Positions 23,825 through 32,813 are shown, numbered from the stretch's first letter. The stretch is DNA of 64,000 nucleotides from CAVTSA01 sp963790575 (GCA_963790575.1 CAWBPD010000042.1:1-64000), one strand, 5' to 3'. Translations and numbers: made by a program. Notes: generated from the letters alone by a model not told the origin.

Positions 23825-24772
23825 GTGGGTGACATCGAACAGCTGCCGGCGGCGGACGTACAGCTCATGCAGGGGCTGGCCCAGCGCGTCACCGCCGCCC
23901 GCCCTGACCTGGTGAACAGCGGAGCCACCTTCGGCGAGCTGGCCTGGGTCTGGGGCAAGGGGCACGCCTCCGCCGGTGGGACCTGGCGTCGGCGACTTTG
24001 GTTCTCGGGGGACACGCTGGTGGCGTGGGCCTGGGCCGAGTTACCGCACCAGGTGCGGCGGAGCGACGGATCGGTCACGAACGTGCACGGGGCCTCCCTG
24101 GGGCATCAGGTCGACCCCGCGCACGCCGAGCTCATCGACGACGTGATCGAGTGGTACGACGCGATGGCGGCAAACCTCGACCGCACCGCCTCTCCGGATG
24201 CCGCCGACGACTTCGCGCTGAAACGATGGGCAGCGCACGGGTACAAGACGGACCCCGCATCGCTGGGAGACACCGGCTACTGGACGCAGCTCAATCAGCG
24301 AGACCTGGTCGAGGTGGTGGATCCCGCAATGCCGGAGGGATTCCGGTTCCGTACCGCCGACGAGGCGGGGCCCCAGGCCGCGGTCCAGGCGCATGTGGAC
24401 GCCTGGGCCCCGTCGACCTACTCCGCAGAGGGCTACGAGGGAGTCCGGCGGACTGCCTCGTACCGTGGCGACCTCCACGTCCTGGTGGAGGCGCCGGACG
24501 GAACCATGGCCGCGTCGACCATCATGTGGCTCGACGACTTCAACCGAACCGCCGAGTTCGAGCCGGTGGGGACGCATCCCGCGTACAGGCGGCGCGGGCT
24601 GGCTACCGCCATGCTCTGGCACGGGATGCATCTCGCTCGCAACAACGGGGCGACCCACGTGACAGTCGCCTGTCTCGGCGCGCCCGGTTATCCGAGCGCG
24701 CGCGGGCTGTACTACGGGGTTGGATTCCGGGAGTTGAACCGCGAGGCACCGCTGATCAAGCACGCGGTCTGA
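23825..24772 (+). CDS. GNAT acetyltransferase, two-domain
   Basis: GTG 23825 (VGDIEQLPAADVQLMQGLAQ) gives 315 residues. The frame is open far upstream, but that part is antisense to Hsp20. The N-terminal half is a degenerate GNAT (WRRRLWFSGDTLVAWAWAEL). The C-terminal half has the full acetyl-CoA site: FEPVGTHPAYRRRGLATAML, WHGMHLARNNGATHVTVACL, then RGLYYGVGFRELNREAPLIK. The acceptor is not known. Confidence 0.85.
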   Translation: MGDIEQLPAADVQLMQGLAQRVTAARPDLVNSGATFGELAWVWGKGHASAGGTWRRRLWFSGDTLVAWAWAELPHQVRRSDGSVTNVHGASLGHQVDPAHAELIDDVIEWYDAMAANLDRTASPDAADDFALKRWAAHGYKTDPASLGDTGYWTQLNQRDLVEVVDPAMPEGFRFRTADEAGPQAAVQAHVDAWAPSTYSAEGYEGVRRTASYRGDLHVLVEAPDGTMAASTIMWLDDFNRTAEFEPVGTHPAYRRRGLATAMLWHGMHLARNNGATHVTVACLGAPGYPSARGLYYGVGFRELNREAPLIKHAV

Positions 24773-24794
24773 GGTCCTCCCCGATCTCGCGATT

Positions 24795-24932
24795 GTGGCC
24801 GCCATCGCCCTGCTGATCACCCTCGCGCTGATCTACCGGGGGACCCTGACGGACGTTGCCGGCGTCGCGATCGTGGCCTCTGTGACCCTGCTCGCCCGGT
24901 GCAACTACGCGGAGGTGGTCCCCACCCTCTGA
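24795..24932 (+). CDS. Possible 45-residue membrane protein
   Basis: GTG 24795 to TGA 24930-24932. Two hydrophobic stretches, MAAIALLITLALIYRGTL and DVAGVAIVASVTLLARC. There is no good ribosome site. It sits 22 bp after the GNAT stop and could be read through from it. Composition is the only support. Confidence 0.35.
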   Translation: MAAIALLITLALIYRGTLTDVAGVAIVASVTLLARCNYAEVVPTL

Positions 24933-24943
24933 GCGGCGGACGC

Positions 24944-25783
24944 CTAGCCACTCCGCTTGAGCAGCCCCCGCCGCTTCGCCCGCCGCTCGGCGAGCGCGAA
25001 CACGAGCAGGCCCAGTGGCACCAGGACGAACCCCAGCCCGATCAGGATCAGGATGTCGCCGGCCACCGCGTCCAGCCCCTGGCCGAACACCAGGCTCCGG
25101 CGCATGCCGTCAAGGGTGTAGGTGAGAGGTACCGCGTGGCCCAGCACCTGGAGGGGCAGCGGCAGCACCGACAGCGGGTAGTAGACCCCCGCCACCAGGA
25201 GCATCACTCCCTCCAGCACCATCGTGATCTGCTGCCCCTTCTCCGGTGACAGCAGCGGCATCACCGACGCGACGATGCCCATGCCGACCAGCGGCAGGAT
25301 CGAGGCCACCAGCACCAGCGCGGCGGCGCCGAAGTCCGCCTGCGAGAGGTCGAGGTGGAACATCGCGATCGCGATGCCGAGCACGATCACCGACCGGACG
25401 AACCCGTAGAGGATGGTGAAGATGCACACCCCGAAGAGGTGGGTGACGCGTCGCACCGGGGCCATGAAGGTGTACTCGATGGTCCCCTCCCAGCGCTCGA
25501 TGTCGATCGCGAAGGCGATCTCGATGAACACCATCGAAAGGTATCCCCAGAGCAACGACCCGACCAGCAGGAAAAGCTGGGTGCGGTGCAGGTCAGCTGC
25601 CGAGCGGTGAGCGCCGAGCTCTCCCAGGCCGGCGCCCAGGTACCCGACGCTGAGCACGTTGACGATGTTGTAGACGACCCACACGATCTCCCAGGCCCAG
25701 TAGCGCTTGACCAGGTTCTTCTGGCGATCGATGAATCCGACCAGAGCCCTGCCTTCCAGGCCCCACGACGAGAGGTTCAGCAC
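24944..25783 (-). CDS. ABC-2 type transporter permease
   Basis: GTG 25783 overlaps the ATPase stop (GTGCTGA). 279 residues with six hydrophobic helices: VVYNIVNVLSVGYLGAGL, LFLLVGSLLWGYLSMVF, VCIFTILYGFVRSVIVLGIA, ALVLVASILPLVGMGIVASV, VMLLVAGVYYPLSVLPLP and a final one. The PLPLQVLGHAVPLTYTLDGM-R pattern is typical of DrrB/NodJ-like exporters. With the ATPase it forms an exporter for lipids, polysaccharides or drugs. Confidence 0.85.
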   Translation of the reverse strand: MLNLSSWGLEGRALVGFIDRQKNLVKRYWAWEIVWVVYNIVNVLSVGYLGAGLGELGAHRSAADLHRTQLFLLVGSLLWGYLSMVFIEIAFAIDIERWEGTIEYTFMAPVRRVTHLFGVCIFTILYGFVRSVIVLGIAIAMFHLDLSQADFGAAALVLVASILPLVGMGIVASVMPLLSPEKGQQITMVLEGVMLLVAGVYYPLSVLPLPLQVLGHAVPLTYTLDGMRRSLVFGQGLDAVAGDILILIGLGFVLVPLGLLVFALAERRAKRRGLLKRSG

Positions 25784-26589
25784 GATTGAGCGGCCTCCTG
25801 ATGTTCTTCTTCGTCGGCGTCCGCCTCCGCCATGGCCCGGCCCGAGCGCGCGAAGAAGAGTGGCTCCAGCGGCCCCAGCTCGGCGGGGGTGCCGTCGGCG
25901 AGCACCTGGCCCCGGTCCAGCAGCAGGACCCGATCGCACAGGGCCTCGGCCTCCTCCAGGTCGTGGGTGCAGACGACGATGGTCACGTCGCGCTCGGACC
26001 TCAGCTCGTCCACCATCTCCTGGACCTCGCGCTTGGAGCGAGGGTCGAGGCCGGTGGTCGGCTCGTCCATGAGCAACAGCGACGGCGTGGTCAACAGGCT
26101 GCGGGCGATCGCCACCTTCTGCTGCTGGCCGCGGGAGAGCTGCCGCAGGGGGCGGTCCAGATAGGACCGGCGCAGACCGAAGCGCCCGAGCAGTTCCTCG
26201 GTCCGCTCACGGAATCCGCGCATCGGGGTGCCATAGATGCGCGCCGCGTAGGTGAGGTTCTCCCAGGCGCTGAGCTGCTTGTAGAAAGCGGCTTCGACCG
26301 ACACCCGGTTCACGTGTCGGCGCACGGCGGCGGCCTCCCGGACCACATCGGCGCCGAAGACGCGCGCCACCCCGGTGTCGGGGATGAGCAGCGTGGACAG
26401 GATGCGGATCAGCGTCGACTTGCCGCTCCCGTTCGGGCCGATGATGCCGGTCGTCCCGCCCGCTCGGAGCGCGAGATCGAGTGGGTGGAGGGCGAGCTCC
26501 CGCCGCCGCGCACGCGGCCACCACCCGGCGGCCGGCGACGACCGCGAGAAGCCTTTGCTGACGTTCTGAAGTTCGACCGCGAGCTGCAC
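25777..26589 (-). CDS. ABC transporter ATPase (ABC-2 exporter)
   Basis: GTG 26589 with GGAGG 7 bp upstream, 270 residues. Walker A GIIGPNGSGKSTLIRI, Q-loop region VEAAFYKQLSAWENLTYAAR, signature LSRGQQQKVAIARSLL, Walker B LLLMDEPTTGLDPRSK and switch CTHDLEEAEALCDRV. An insertion between strand 1 and Walker A (PAAGWWPRARRRELALHP) is typical of DrrA/CcmA-like export ATPases. Coupled to the permease downstream. Confidence 0.92.
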   Translation of the reverse strand: MQLAVELQNVSKGFSRSSPAAGWWPRARRRELALHPLDLALRAGGTTGIIGPNGSGKSTLIRILSTLLIPDTGVARVFGADVVREAAAVRRHVNRVSVEAAFYKQLSAWENLTYAARIYGTPMRGFRERTEELLGRFGLRRSYLDRPLRQLSRGQQQKVAIARSLLTTPSLLLMDEPTTGLDPRSKREVQEMVDELRSERDVTIVVCTHDLEEAEALCDRVLLLDRGQVLADGTPAELGPLEPLFFARSGRAMAEADADEEEHQEAAQSC

Positions 26590-26797
26590 GAGCAGGCCTC
26601 CTGGCTGGGACGGACGGGGGAGAGGGCAAAAAGAAAGGACCGAGCGCCTCGGGCGACACGGTCCTGGGAAAGGTCGAGGTGAGAGTTAGTCGAAGCTACT
26701 CAAGGCCCGGCCTCCAGGCACACGTGTCCCCCGACGGGAGGAGCGCCGTTCGCACCGAGCCGGATGAGCATCGGACGAGAGTCTACCAGCCCCAATT

Positions 26798-26861
26798 CCC
26801 GCTTTCACGTGAAAGGGGGCTTATCGGGTCCGGCTTAGGGCCACTTTCACGTGAAAGCGGG
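26798..26861. repeat. Paired 42-bp-phased palindromes
   Basis: CTTTCACGTGAAAG, a perfect 14-bp palindrome, at 26802-26815 and again at 26844-26857. With flanks, CCCG on the left and CGGG on the right, the whole is an 18-bp inverted repeat. It lies between the DUF4352 gene (stop 26873) and the ABC operon (start 26589), all on the minus strand. It could be a terminator, an operator pair for the ABC operon, or both. Confidence 0.75.
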
Positions 26862-26872
26862 CTTCGGCGAGG

Positions 26873-28132
26873 TCAGCGGGTGACGCCGACCGCGATCGAG
26901 ATCAGAAAGTCGAGGCTTTGCGCCTGGTCCAGCTGCTCACCGAACAGGAAGTGGAAGCTGGTCGCACGGCGCGGCACCACGAAGGCAGCCCAGCCGGTGA
27001 CGGTTTGTCCGCGATCCAGCCACCCTGCCTGCAAAGGTGGCGTGAGCGTCGTGAAGGCGGTGTCGGCGAACACCCCGTCCGCGGTCACCAGCGAGACGTT
27101 GTCATCGAAGTTCGAACCCGAGGGGGAGGTGTTCTTGTACGAGATCTCGAGTGCTACCGTTCGAAAGCCCGCGGGGACACCGCCGGCGCCGGCCGGCACC
27201 ACCCGCGCCTTGACCACCCTCACGGTCGCCGCCGGAGCGACCACGGGAGCGCTGCCAGAACCGCTGACGACCTGACTCGAGACCTCGCCCGGGTCCGGCG
27301 GCTGAATCGCGGGCGCCCGGCCCCAGTCGCTGAAGGTGAAGGTGCCGTACCCGCTGACCACCGCCTCGAGCGGGTCCCCGGTGTGTTCGCCGACGACCCA
27401 CCGGTCGGACCCACCTGCCTTCTGCAGCACCCATGCCCGCTTACCGTCGAGCGTCGTCTGGCCGGCGATCTCCAGCTGATCCGGCGGCGGGCGGCCGTCC
27501 CAGCCGACGAACGCGAAGTCATTCAGCTCTGAATCGATGGCCTGGTACCGGAAGCCGGCGACAGCGCTGTACGGGACGCCATCGACCTCCACGTCGCGTT
27601 CGAAGACGGTGCCGGTGGCGGGGTCCTGGAGCGTGACCGAGAACGCGTGCTGGGGGGCGAACTCGATCACCCCGGCCCCGGTCCACGTTGACGCCACGCC
27701 GTGGCCGACCACACTGAACCGCGCCGAGCGGATCCCCTTCGTGTACGGCAGCTCGAAGATGGTCTGGGCGCTGGGCGCCGAGGTGGGGGCCAGGGGGTGG
27801 CGGCCGCGGACGGCGCTCGCGACCAGCGACCCCAGGCTCCCGAGGGCGATCAGCGCCACCAGAACCATGGCGCCCCCGACCAGATAAGAACGCGGGCGCG
27901 GCCCGCCGCGGGCCGCGCCAGGCGTTGCGCTGGGCAGCCGAGCCACCGTCTGCTGCGACGGCTGTGCCATCGGTGCCGGTGGTGGAACCCACGATCGGGA
28001 CCCGATCCCACCCGCCTGGTTCGGGCTCCCGGAGGTCGCGACCGGAAGCCAGCGCCGTCCATCCCAGTACCAGCGACCATCGGTCGAGTACTGCTGCCAC
28101 GGAGTCGCTGGGGGAGGGGGCTGGCCGGCCAT
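26873..28132 (-). CDS. Membrane-anchored DUF4352-type protein
   Basis: 419 residues. The N-terminus has a DUF2510-like box (TDGRWYWDGRRWLPVA), then a Pro-rich cytoplasmic stretch, one membrane helix (YLVGGAMVLVALIALGSLGS, residues 83-107), and a long outside part. The outside part has a LppX/LolA-like half (RSARFSVVGHGVASTWTGAG; DGVPYSAVAGFRYQA) and a C-terminal immunoglobulin-like DUF4352 (RTVALEISYKNTSPSGSNFD; WLDRGQTVTGWAAFVVPRRA). Probably a cell-surface sensor or lipid-binding protein. No partner gene is evident. Confidence 0.75.
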   Translation of the reverse strand: MAGQPPPPATPWQQYSTDGRWYWDGRRWLPVATSGSPNQAGGIGSRSWVPPPAPMAQPSQQTVARLPSATPGAARGGPRPRSYLVGGAMVLVALIALGSLGSLVASAVRGRHPLAPTSAPSAQTIFELPYTKGIRSARFSVVGHGVASTWTGAGVIEFAPQHAFSVTLQDPATGTVFERDVEVDGVPYSAVAGFRYQAIDSELNDFAFVGWDGRPPPDQLEIAGQTTLDGKRAWVLQKAGGSDRWVVGEHTGDPLEAVVSGYGTFTFSDWGRAPAIQPPDPGEVSSQVVSGSGSAPVVAPAATVRVVKARVVPAGAGGVPAGFRTVALEISYKNTSPSGSNFDDNVSLVTADGVFADTAFTTLTPPLQAGWLDRGQTVTGWAAFVVPRRATSFHFLFGEQLDQAQSLDFLISIAVGVTR

Positions 28133-28161
28133 TCGAGACCTACAACGTCAGAGACGTCCCT

Positions 28162-29136
28162 TCAGAACCAGGCGCGCTTGTCGACCCGGTTGCGCAGCGG
28201 CCGGCCGGCCGCGAACGCCCGGCAGTTACCGGCGATGATTTCATAGCGGCGCTCGTCCAGGTGGGGGCCGTAGCCGGCGACGTGCGGCGTGATGAGCACG
28301 TTGGGCAGCGTCCAGAGCGGGTGGTCGGCGGAGAGCGGTTCCTGCTCGAAGACATCCAGGCCGGCCCCCGCTATCTCGCCCGCCCGGATCGCCTCCACCA
28401 GGTCGTCGAGTCGCGTCGTCTTGCCCCGGCCGATGTTGATGAAGAACGCGGTCGGCCGCATGCGCTGGAACCGCGCCCGGTTCATCAGACCCTCGGTGGC
28501 CGGCGTGTGGGGCACGGTGAGAACCACGAAGTCGGCGCGAGGCAACAGCTCGTCCAGCGCCTCCTGAGGGTGCAGCTCCGTCACTGCGGAGGGAGGCGAG
28601 TCGCGGCGGGCGTCGGTCGCCAGCACCGTCATCCCGAACGCCTGGCACAGGCGCGCGGTCTCGGCCCCGATACCGCCCACCCCCACGATCAGGACGGTCG
28701 ACCCGGGTAGGTGGACGACACCCTGGTCGAGCGGCGGCTGCTCCCACTTCCGGTGCAACTGCTGCGGGATGAAACGATGCAGCCCGCGTGCGAAGGCGAG
28801 GAGCAGGGCCATGATGTGGGCCGCGATGTGGTCGTTGAAGATCTCGCGGAAGTTCGTCACCACGACCGGGTGAGCGATGAGCGCCTCGGAGTAGTAGCCG
28901 GCCGGGGGTGCTGCCTGCGGCGCCTGGAGCCAGCGGAGGCGATTCGCGCGTGGCAGCAGATGGTCCGGAACGCGCCCGAAGGCGGCCTCCGCCCCGGCGA
29001 TCTCGCGCTCAACCTCTTGCTCGTCCTCGGCCACCACGATCCGGACTTCGGGTACGTCCTGCTGGAGGCGGCGCGCCCACTCGCGCGTGATGACACTCTG
29101 CGGCGGGAGCATGAGGAAGGTGAAGCCCGAGGCCAT
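28162..29136 (-). CDS. D-2-hydroxyacid dehydrogenase
   Basis: ATG 29136 (MASGFTFLMLPPQSVITREW), 324 residues. The Rossmann motif is VLIVGVGGIGAETARLCQAF. Catalytic residues fit INIGRGKTTRLDDLVEAIRA (Arg region), LDVFEQEPLSADHPLWTLPN (Glu) and VLITPHVAGYGPH (His). The truncated catalytic domain with HPVVVTNFREIFNDHIAAHI points to the glyoxylate/hydroxypyruvate or phosphoglycerate-dehydrogenase-like branch. NAD(P)-dependent reduction of 2-oxoacids is expected. Single gene. Confidence 0.9.
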   Translation of the reverse strand: MASGFTFLMLPPQSVITREWARRLQQDVPEVRIVVAEDEQEVEREIAGAEAAFGRVPDHLLPRANRLRWLQAPQAAPPAGYYSEALIAHPVVVTNFREIFNDHIAAHIMALLLAFARGLHRFIPQQLHRKWEQPPLDQGVVHLPGSTVLIVGVGGIGAETARLCQAFGMTVLATDARRDSPPSAVTELHPQEALDELLPRADFVVLTVPHTPATEGLMNRARFQRMRPTAFFINIGRGKTTRLDDLVEAIRAGEIAGAGLDVFEQEPLSADHPLWTLPNVLITPHVAGYGPHLDERRYEIIAGNCRAFAAGRPLRNRVDKRAWF

Positions 29137-29262
29137 GTCAGTGGAGCATAGCCGCCGGCAAGCCGCGCGGTTCAACGGTCACAGTGCGGGCCCGGTGACA
29201 AGGCCTGTCAAAGCGCACTGGCAAGCGGAGTCCTTGTCTGTCGTCGCTCACAGACGAGGTGA

Positions 29263-30018
29263 TCACTCCTGACAGATCTGGCCGCCGTCCACCACCACCT
29301 CGGTCCCGGTGATGAAGGAGGCGTCGTCCGAGGCCAGGAACGAGAACGCCGCCGCCACCTCATCCGGCCTGCCGGTGCGCCCGAGCGGGATCTTGCGCGC
29401 GTAGGCGTCGATCTCGTCGGCGGGCAGGCCGGCCTCGCGTGCCAGATCGGTGAGGATGAACCCGGGGCAGACGGAGTTGACGCGGATCCCGTAGGGCGCG
29501 AGCTCGATCGCCATCGTCTTGGTCAGCAAGACCACCCCGCCCTTGGCGGCGTTGTAGTGCGCCTCCAGCGCTTCGCCCAACAGCCCATTGGTCGAGGCCA
29601 TGTTCACGATCGCACCCGCTCCCTGCCCTCGCATCCGCCTGGCCACGACCTGGGAGCAGATGAACACGCCGGTGAGGTCGACGTCGAGCATGCGCTGCCA
29701 CTCGTGGTCGGTCATATCGAGAAAGGGGGTGAAGCCGGCGATACCGGCGTTGTTGGCCAGGATGTCGATGCGACCGAGGCGGTCCTGGGCGGCCGCTACC
29801 GCCGCTTCGACGGCGCCGCGGTCGGTGACGTCGACCACCTCCCCGTGCACGTCCCCTCCCGCGCCTGAGAGCTCGGCGCAGACAGCACTCAGCTCTGCCG
29901 AGCGCAGGTCCCAAAGGACGAGCCGAGCGCCCTCCTCATGAAATCGGGTGGCGATGGCTCTGCCGATCCCCCGTGCGGCGCCGGTGACGATCGCGGACTT
30001 GCCCTCAAGCCGTCCCAC
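29263..30018 (-). CDS. SDR family oxidoreductase
   Basis: GTG 30018 follows GGAGGCGGCGA and overlaps the APC permease by 14 bp, 251 residues. SDR marks: SAIVTGAARGIGRAIATRFH (TGxxxGIG), NNAGIAGFTPFLD (NNAG), the Ser in NMASTNGLLGEAL, YNAAKGG (YxxxK), then RVNSVCPGFILTDLAREAG and FITGTEVVVDGGQICQE. Classical NAD(P)-dependent alcohol/ketone enzyme. Coupling to the amino-acid/amine permease suggests it works on a product of the imported substrate. Confidence 0.93.
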   Translation of the reverse strand: MGRLEGKSAIVTGAARGIGRAIATRFHEEGARLVLWDLRSAELSAVCAELSGAGGDVHGEVVDVTDRGAVEAAVAAAQDRLGRIDILANNAGIAGFTPFLDMTDHEWQRMLDVDLTGVFICSQVVARRMRGQGAGAIVNMASTNGLLGEALEAHYNAAKGGVVLLTKTMAIELAPYGIRVNSVCPGFILTDLAREAGLPADEIDAYARKIPLGRTGRPDEVAAAFSFLASDDASFITGTEVVVDGGQICQE

Positions 30019-31459
30019 TCGCCGCCTCCGCTTCCGGCTCCTCCTGCACAAAGATGGCGGCTGCGTCCGTCAGCGCACGCGGGCGGAACCGGGCCAGCAC
30101 CACCATCAGGATGATGCCGACGCCGATCCACCCCACGGCGAACCAGTTCGCCTGCTCGATCGGGGATGGCGGCGTGGGTATGAACTGGAAATAGAGGGGC
30201 GCCAGCAGAATCAACGAGCCGGCGATCGGGAACACACCGTGCAGGATTCCGTTGAACTCCGGTCTCTGCTTCTGCAGGTAGTAGGCGACGCTCCCGGAGC
30301 ACACGATGATGTACACCACGATGACAAGGACCGTCAGCACGGTGCCGACGATCTCGAAGGCGGGAAACGGACCCAGCGCCAATCCCAGGCCGAGGGTGAC
30401 CGCGAGGCTGAACACCAGCTGGAAGACGACCGCGACGTAGGGGGTGCGATAGGTGGGGTGGGTGCGTGCCAGGACCCGGGGCAGTGCGTGGACCCGGCCC
30501 ATCGCGAAGACGACGCGCGTCGCCGCCGTGAAGCCACCGCTCGCGTTGCCGAGCGCGCTGTTGAGGAGGGCGAGGAGGATCAGGAGCCAGCCGATCCCCC
30601 AGAACCGCATCGCCAGCACCTGCCAAGGGTTGGCGTTGGTGGCGTAGCTGCCCATCTTGTCGAAGCCCCAGCCGACCACGGCGGCGTAGGAGCAGATGAA
30701 GTAGAAGATTCCGATCAGCAATCCCGACAGCAGCGTGGCGCGCACGATGGTGCGCCGGGGATCCCGCGCCTCCTCGCCCAGTGGAGCCGCGCACTCGAAG
30801 CCCTGAAAGGCAAGGATCGAGTAGACCACGCCCTTGAAGACGCCTGACCAGCCGCCCTGGGCGTGCGCCGGGTTGAAGACCTGGAAGGTGTTCGCGCTCC
30901 CCGCCTTGGCGATCATGAAGAACGCCAGCGCCAGGAACACCACCAGCTCGAAGATGCCGAAGAAGACCCCGAAATTGGTGGACAGCCGGACCCCGCGATA
31001 GTTGAGGAAGGAAGAGATCAGCAGCATCGCCACCGTCCAGATCCACCAGGGCGCGTTGATGCCGGCGGAGTGGAAGGCGTCCTGCACGATGATGCCCAGC
31101 ACAAGCGTGATGCCCGCCGGCACGATGAGCTCGAGCAGGACGTCGAACCATCCGACCAGAAATCCCAGGGCAGACCCGGCCCCATGGGCGGCATAGGCGT
31201 AGACCCCGCCGGCCGCAGGCACGTGGCGGGCCATCTGTCCGATGCTGTTGGCGATCAACAGCACCACCACGATCGTGATCAGCACCGAAAACGGCATCAC
31301 GGGACCGGCGAAGGTGAAGCCGATCAGCAGCGAGAACGCGACCGCCGCCCCCGGACCCATGTGCGTGATGGCTTGAAACAACGCCTGTGGCAGGCCGATC
31401 GACCCCGACGCCAGGGTCGTGCGATCGACTGCCCTTTGCTCGCTCGCCGAAGTCGCCAT
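30005..31459 (-). CDS. APC-family amino acid/amine permease
   Basis: 484 residues, ATG 31459 after CCGGAGGGAGGC. About 12 to 14 helices. Family marks: LFQAITHMGPGAAVAFSLLI (substrate loop in helix 1), PAAGGVYAYAAHGAGSALGF, and AFQGFECAAPLGEEARDPRR in helix 6, the APC Glu/Pro region. Closest in feel to the EAT/amino-acid transporters of actinobacteria. Operon with the SDR gene downstream. Confidence 0.9.
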   Translation of the reverse strand: MATSASEQRAVDRTTLASGSIGLPQALFQAITHMGPGAAVAFSLLIGFTFAGPVMPFSVLITIVVVLLIANSIGQMARHVPAAGGVYAYAAHGAGSALGFLVGWFDVLLELIVPAGITLVLGIIVQDAFHSAGINAPWWIWTVAMLLISSFLNYRGVRLSTNFGVFFGIFELVVFLALAFFMIAKAGSANTFQVFNPAHAQGGWSGVFKGVVYSILAFQGFECAAPLGEEARDPRRTIVRATLLSGLLIGIFYFICSYAAVVGWGFDKMGSYATNANPWQVLAMRFWGIGWLLILLALLNSALGNASGGFTAATRVVFAMGRVHALPRVLARTHPTYRTPYVAVVFQLVFSLAVTLGLGLALGPFPAFEIVGTVLTVLVIVVYIIVCSGSVAYYLQKQRPEFNGILHGVFPIAGSLILLAPLYFQFIPTPPSPIEQANWFAVGWIGVGIILMVVLARFRPRALTDAAAIFVQEEPEAEAASGTA

Positions 31460-31521
31460 GCAGCCTCCCTCCGGGGTTTTCAGAGAGCTTTCCCGATTCT
31501 GGCGAGACTGTCAAGGGCCAA

Positions 31522-31573
31522 GCGTCCGCAGTCAGACCCTTCCGGGCGCGCGGTAGCGTCCGGCTGCGGACAC
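31522..31573. repeat. Inverted pair, looser relative of the phased palindromes
   Basis: GCGTCCGCAG at 31522-31531 and its near complement CTGCGGACAC at 31564-31573, shifted by 42 bp. The 6-mers GTCCGC and GCGGAC start 42 bp apart. It sits between the APC permease start and the stop of the lipoprotein gene. The sites are not themselves palindromic, so membership is weaker. Confidence 0.4.
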
Positions 31574-31603
31574 TCGACCCTCAATGTGGGGGCTCCGGCC
31601 GGT

Positions 31604-32308
31604 CTAGGGCCGGCAGGCGCCGGTCGAGGTCGAGGGCAGGTCGGTCATGGCGAAGGTGGGCGCGGCCCAGGCGCCACCGGCGACGCCGAACAGTTGCAGG
31701 CCGACCACCACGCCGCCGTCGAGCACGGGGCCGCCCGTGCAGTCCGCGATGGCCTTGGGGCTGTTCACCTCGAAGAGGTAGGCATCCGGCACCGCCGGGG
31801 TGGTGAAGAAGAGGGACCCTGAGTAGGCCAGGGTCCGAGCCGGCTGCGCACAGACCACGGTGGCGTCGTCGAGCGGCTGGGGTGAGCCCACCCCGAGCGG
31901 AAGTCCACGCACGCGTGCCGTCCCCGGTGCCCGGAAGAGGGCGTAGCCCCGGGCGGGGGTCACCCGCGTCAGGTCCGCGTGGTAGTCATGGCCGCCGCTG
32001 GTGACGGTCACAACCGACCACCTGGGTGAGCCTGGGAAGACGGAGGCACTGAGGTTGTGGGCCATGGTCGCGGCGGTCAGCCAGTAGCCGCCGCCGATCG
32101 GAATGGCCGTTGCCCGTTCGCAGTCCGCGCCGGGCAGGGGACAGGCGGTGACGACCCCCACCGAGCGTTCGACCTGCAGGAACGTGACCGGGCTGCCCAT
32201 CACCGCCGGCGGCTGCGGCAGGCAGCGACCGGCGGTCCCGCAGCCGGTGGCGACCAGCCCGAGGACGGCCAGCACAAGGATCCAGCGCAGCCGGCGCCGC
32301 GCGTCCAC
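31604..32308 (-). CDS. Lipoprotein with a trypsin-like fold, probably inactive
   Basis: GTG 32308 gives 234 residues with a lipoprotein signal (RRRLRWILVLAVLGLVATGC, Cys 23). The body has the chymotrypsin-fold landmarks IPIGGGYWLTAATMAHNLSA, where active enzymes have LTAAH, and ADCTGGPVLDGGVVVGLQLF, where they have GNSGGP. The nucleophile Ser is Thr and the His is displaced, so it looks like a pseudo-protease on the cell surface. Four or more Cys could form disulphides. No partner gene. Confidence 0.65.
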   Translation of the reverse strand: MDARRRLRWILVLAVLGLVATGCGTAGRCLPQPPAVMGSPVTFLQVERSVGVVTACPLPGADCERATAIPIGGGYWLTAATMAHNLSASVFPGSPRWSVVTVTSGGHDYHADLTRVTPARGYALFRAPGTARVRGLPLGVGSPQPLDDATVVCAQPARTLAYSGSLFFTTPAVPDAYLFEVNSPKAIADCTGGPVLDGGVVVGLQLFGVAGGAWAAPTFAMTDLPSTSTGACRP

Positions 32309-32471
32309 GTGGTGACCATACCCGGCGCACCGCCAAACCGAGGGCGTGGACCGATCCCGAGGGCACCCGCATGGGCAGTTTCTCCTATGGCGCGGAGAGT
32401 TCGGCGATGGTACGGTCGCATCACGGGAGGTCGAGGCACACCTCCCACCAGGCGTCGAGCAGGAGGAAATC

Positions 32472-32813
32472 ATGCCCAAGTACGCCTTCTTCTTCAGGCT
32501 GTCGAGCGGAACGATAGCCGCGGCCCTGGAGACTCCGACCGACCGCGCACAGGTGGTGGAACGTACCGCCCGCGAGGTGGGCGGTCATCTCGAGTCTTAC
32601 TACTGGATGTTCGGCGATTACGACGGTTTTGCGGTCGTCGAGGTCCCCGATTCAAAAGCCGCCGCGGCGATGTCATTGGCCGCCACCAGCACCGGCGCCT
32701 TCGCCCTCTTCAGCACGCACGAGTTGATACCGGCCGCCGAGATCAACGACCGGCTGGCTGAGGCAAAGCGGGTCGCCGCCGTCTACACACCGCCCGGCGT
32801 ACGGCCACGTTGA
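32472..32813 (+). CDS. GYD-domain protein
   Basis: 113 residues. AGGAGGAAATC directly before the ATG is a very strong ribosome site. The GYD fold reads MPKYAFFFRLSSGTIAAALE, QVVERTAREVGGHLESYYWM and FGDYDGFAVVEVPDSKAAAA, then MSLAATSTGAFALFSTHELI. Small ferredoxin-like dimers of this family are often encoded near regulators or Hsp20. Role unknown. The convergent GNAT-ankyrin gene ends 6 bp downstream. Confidence 0.85.
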   Translation: MPKYAFFFRLSSGTIAAALETPTDRAQVVERTAREVGGHLESYYWMFGDYDGFAVVEVPDSKAAAAMSLAATSTGAFALFSTHELIPAAEINDRLAEAKRVAAVYTPPGVRPR

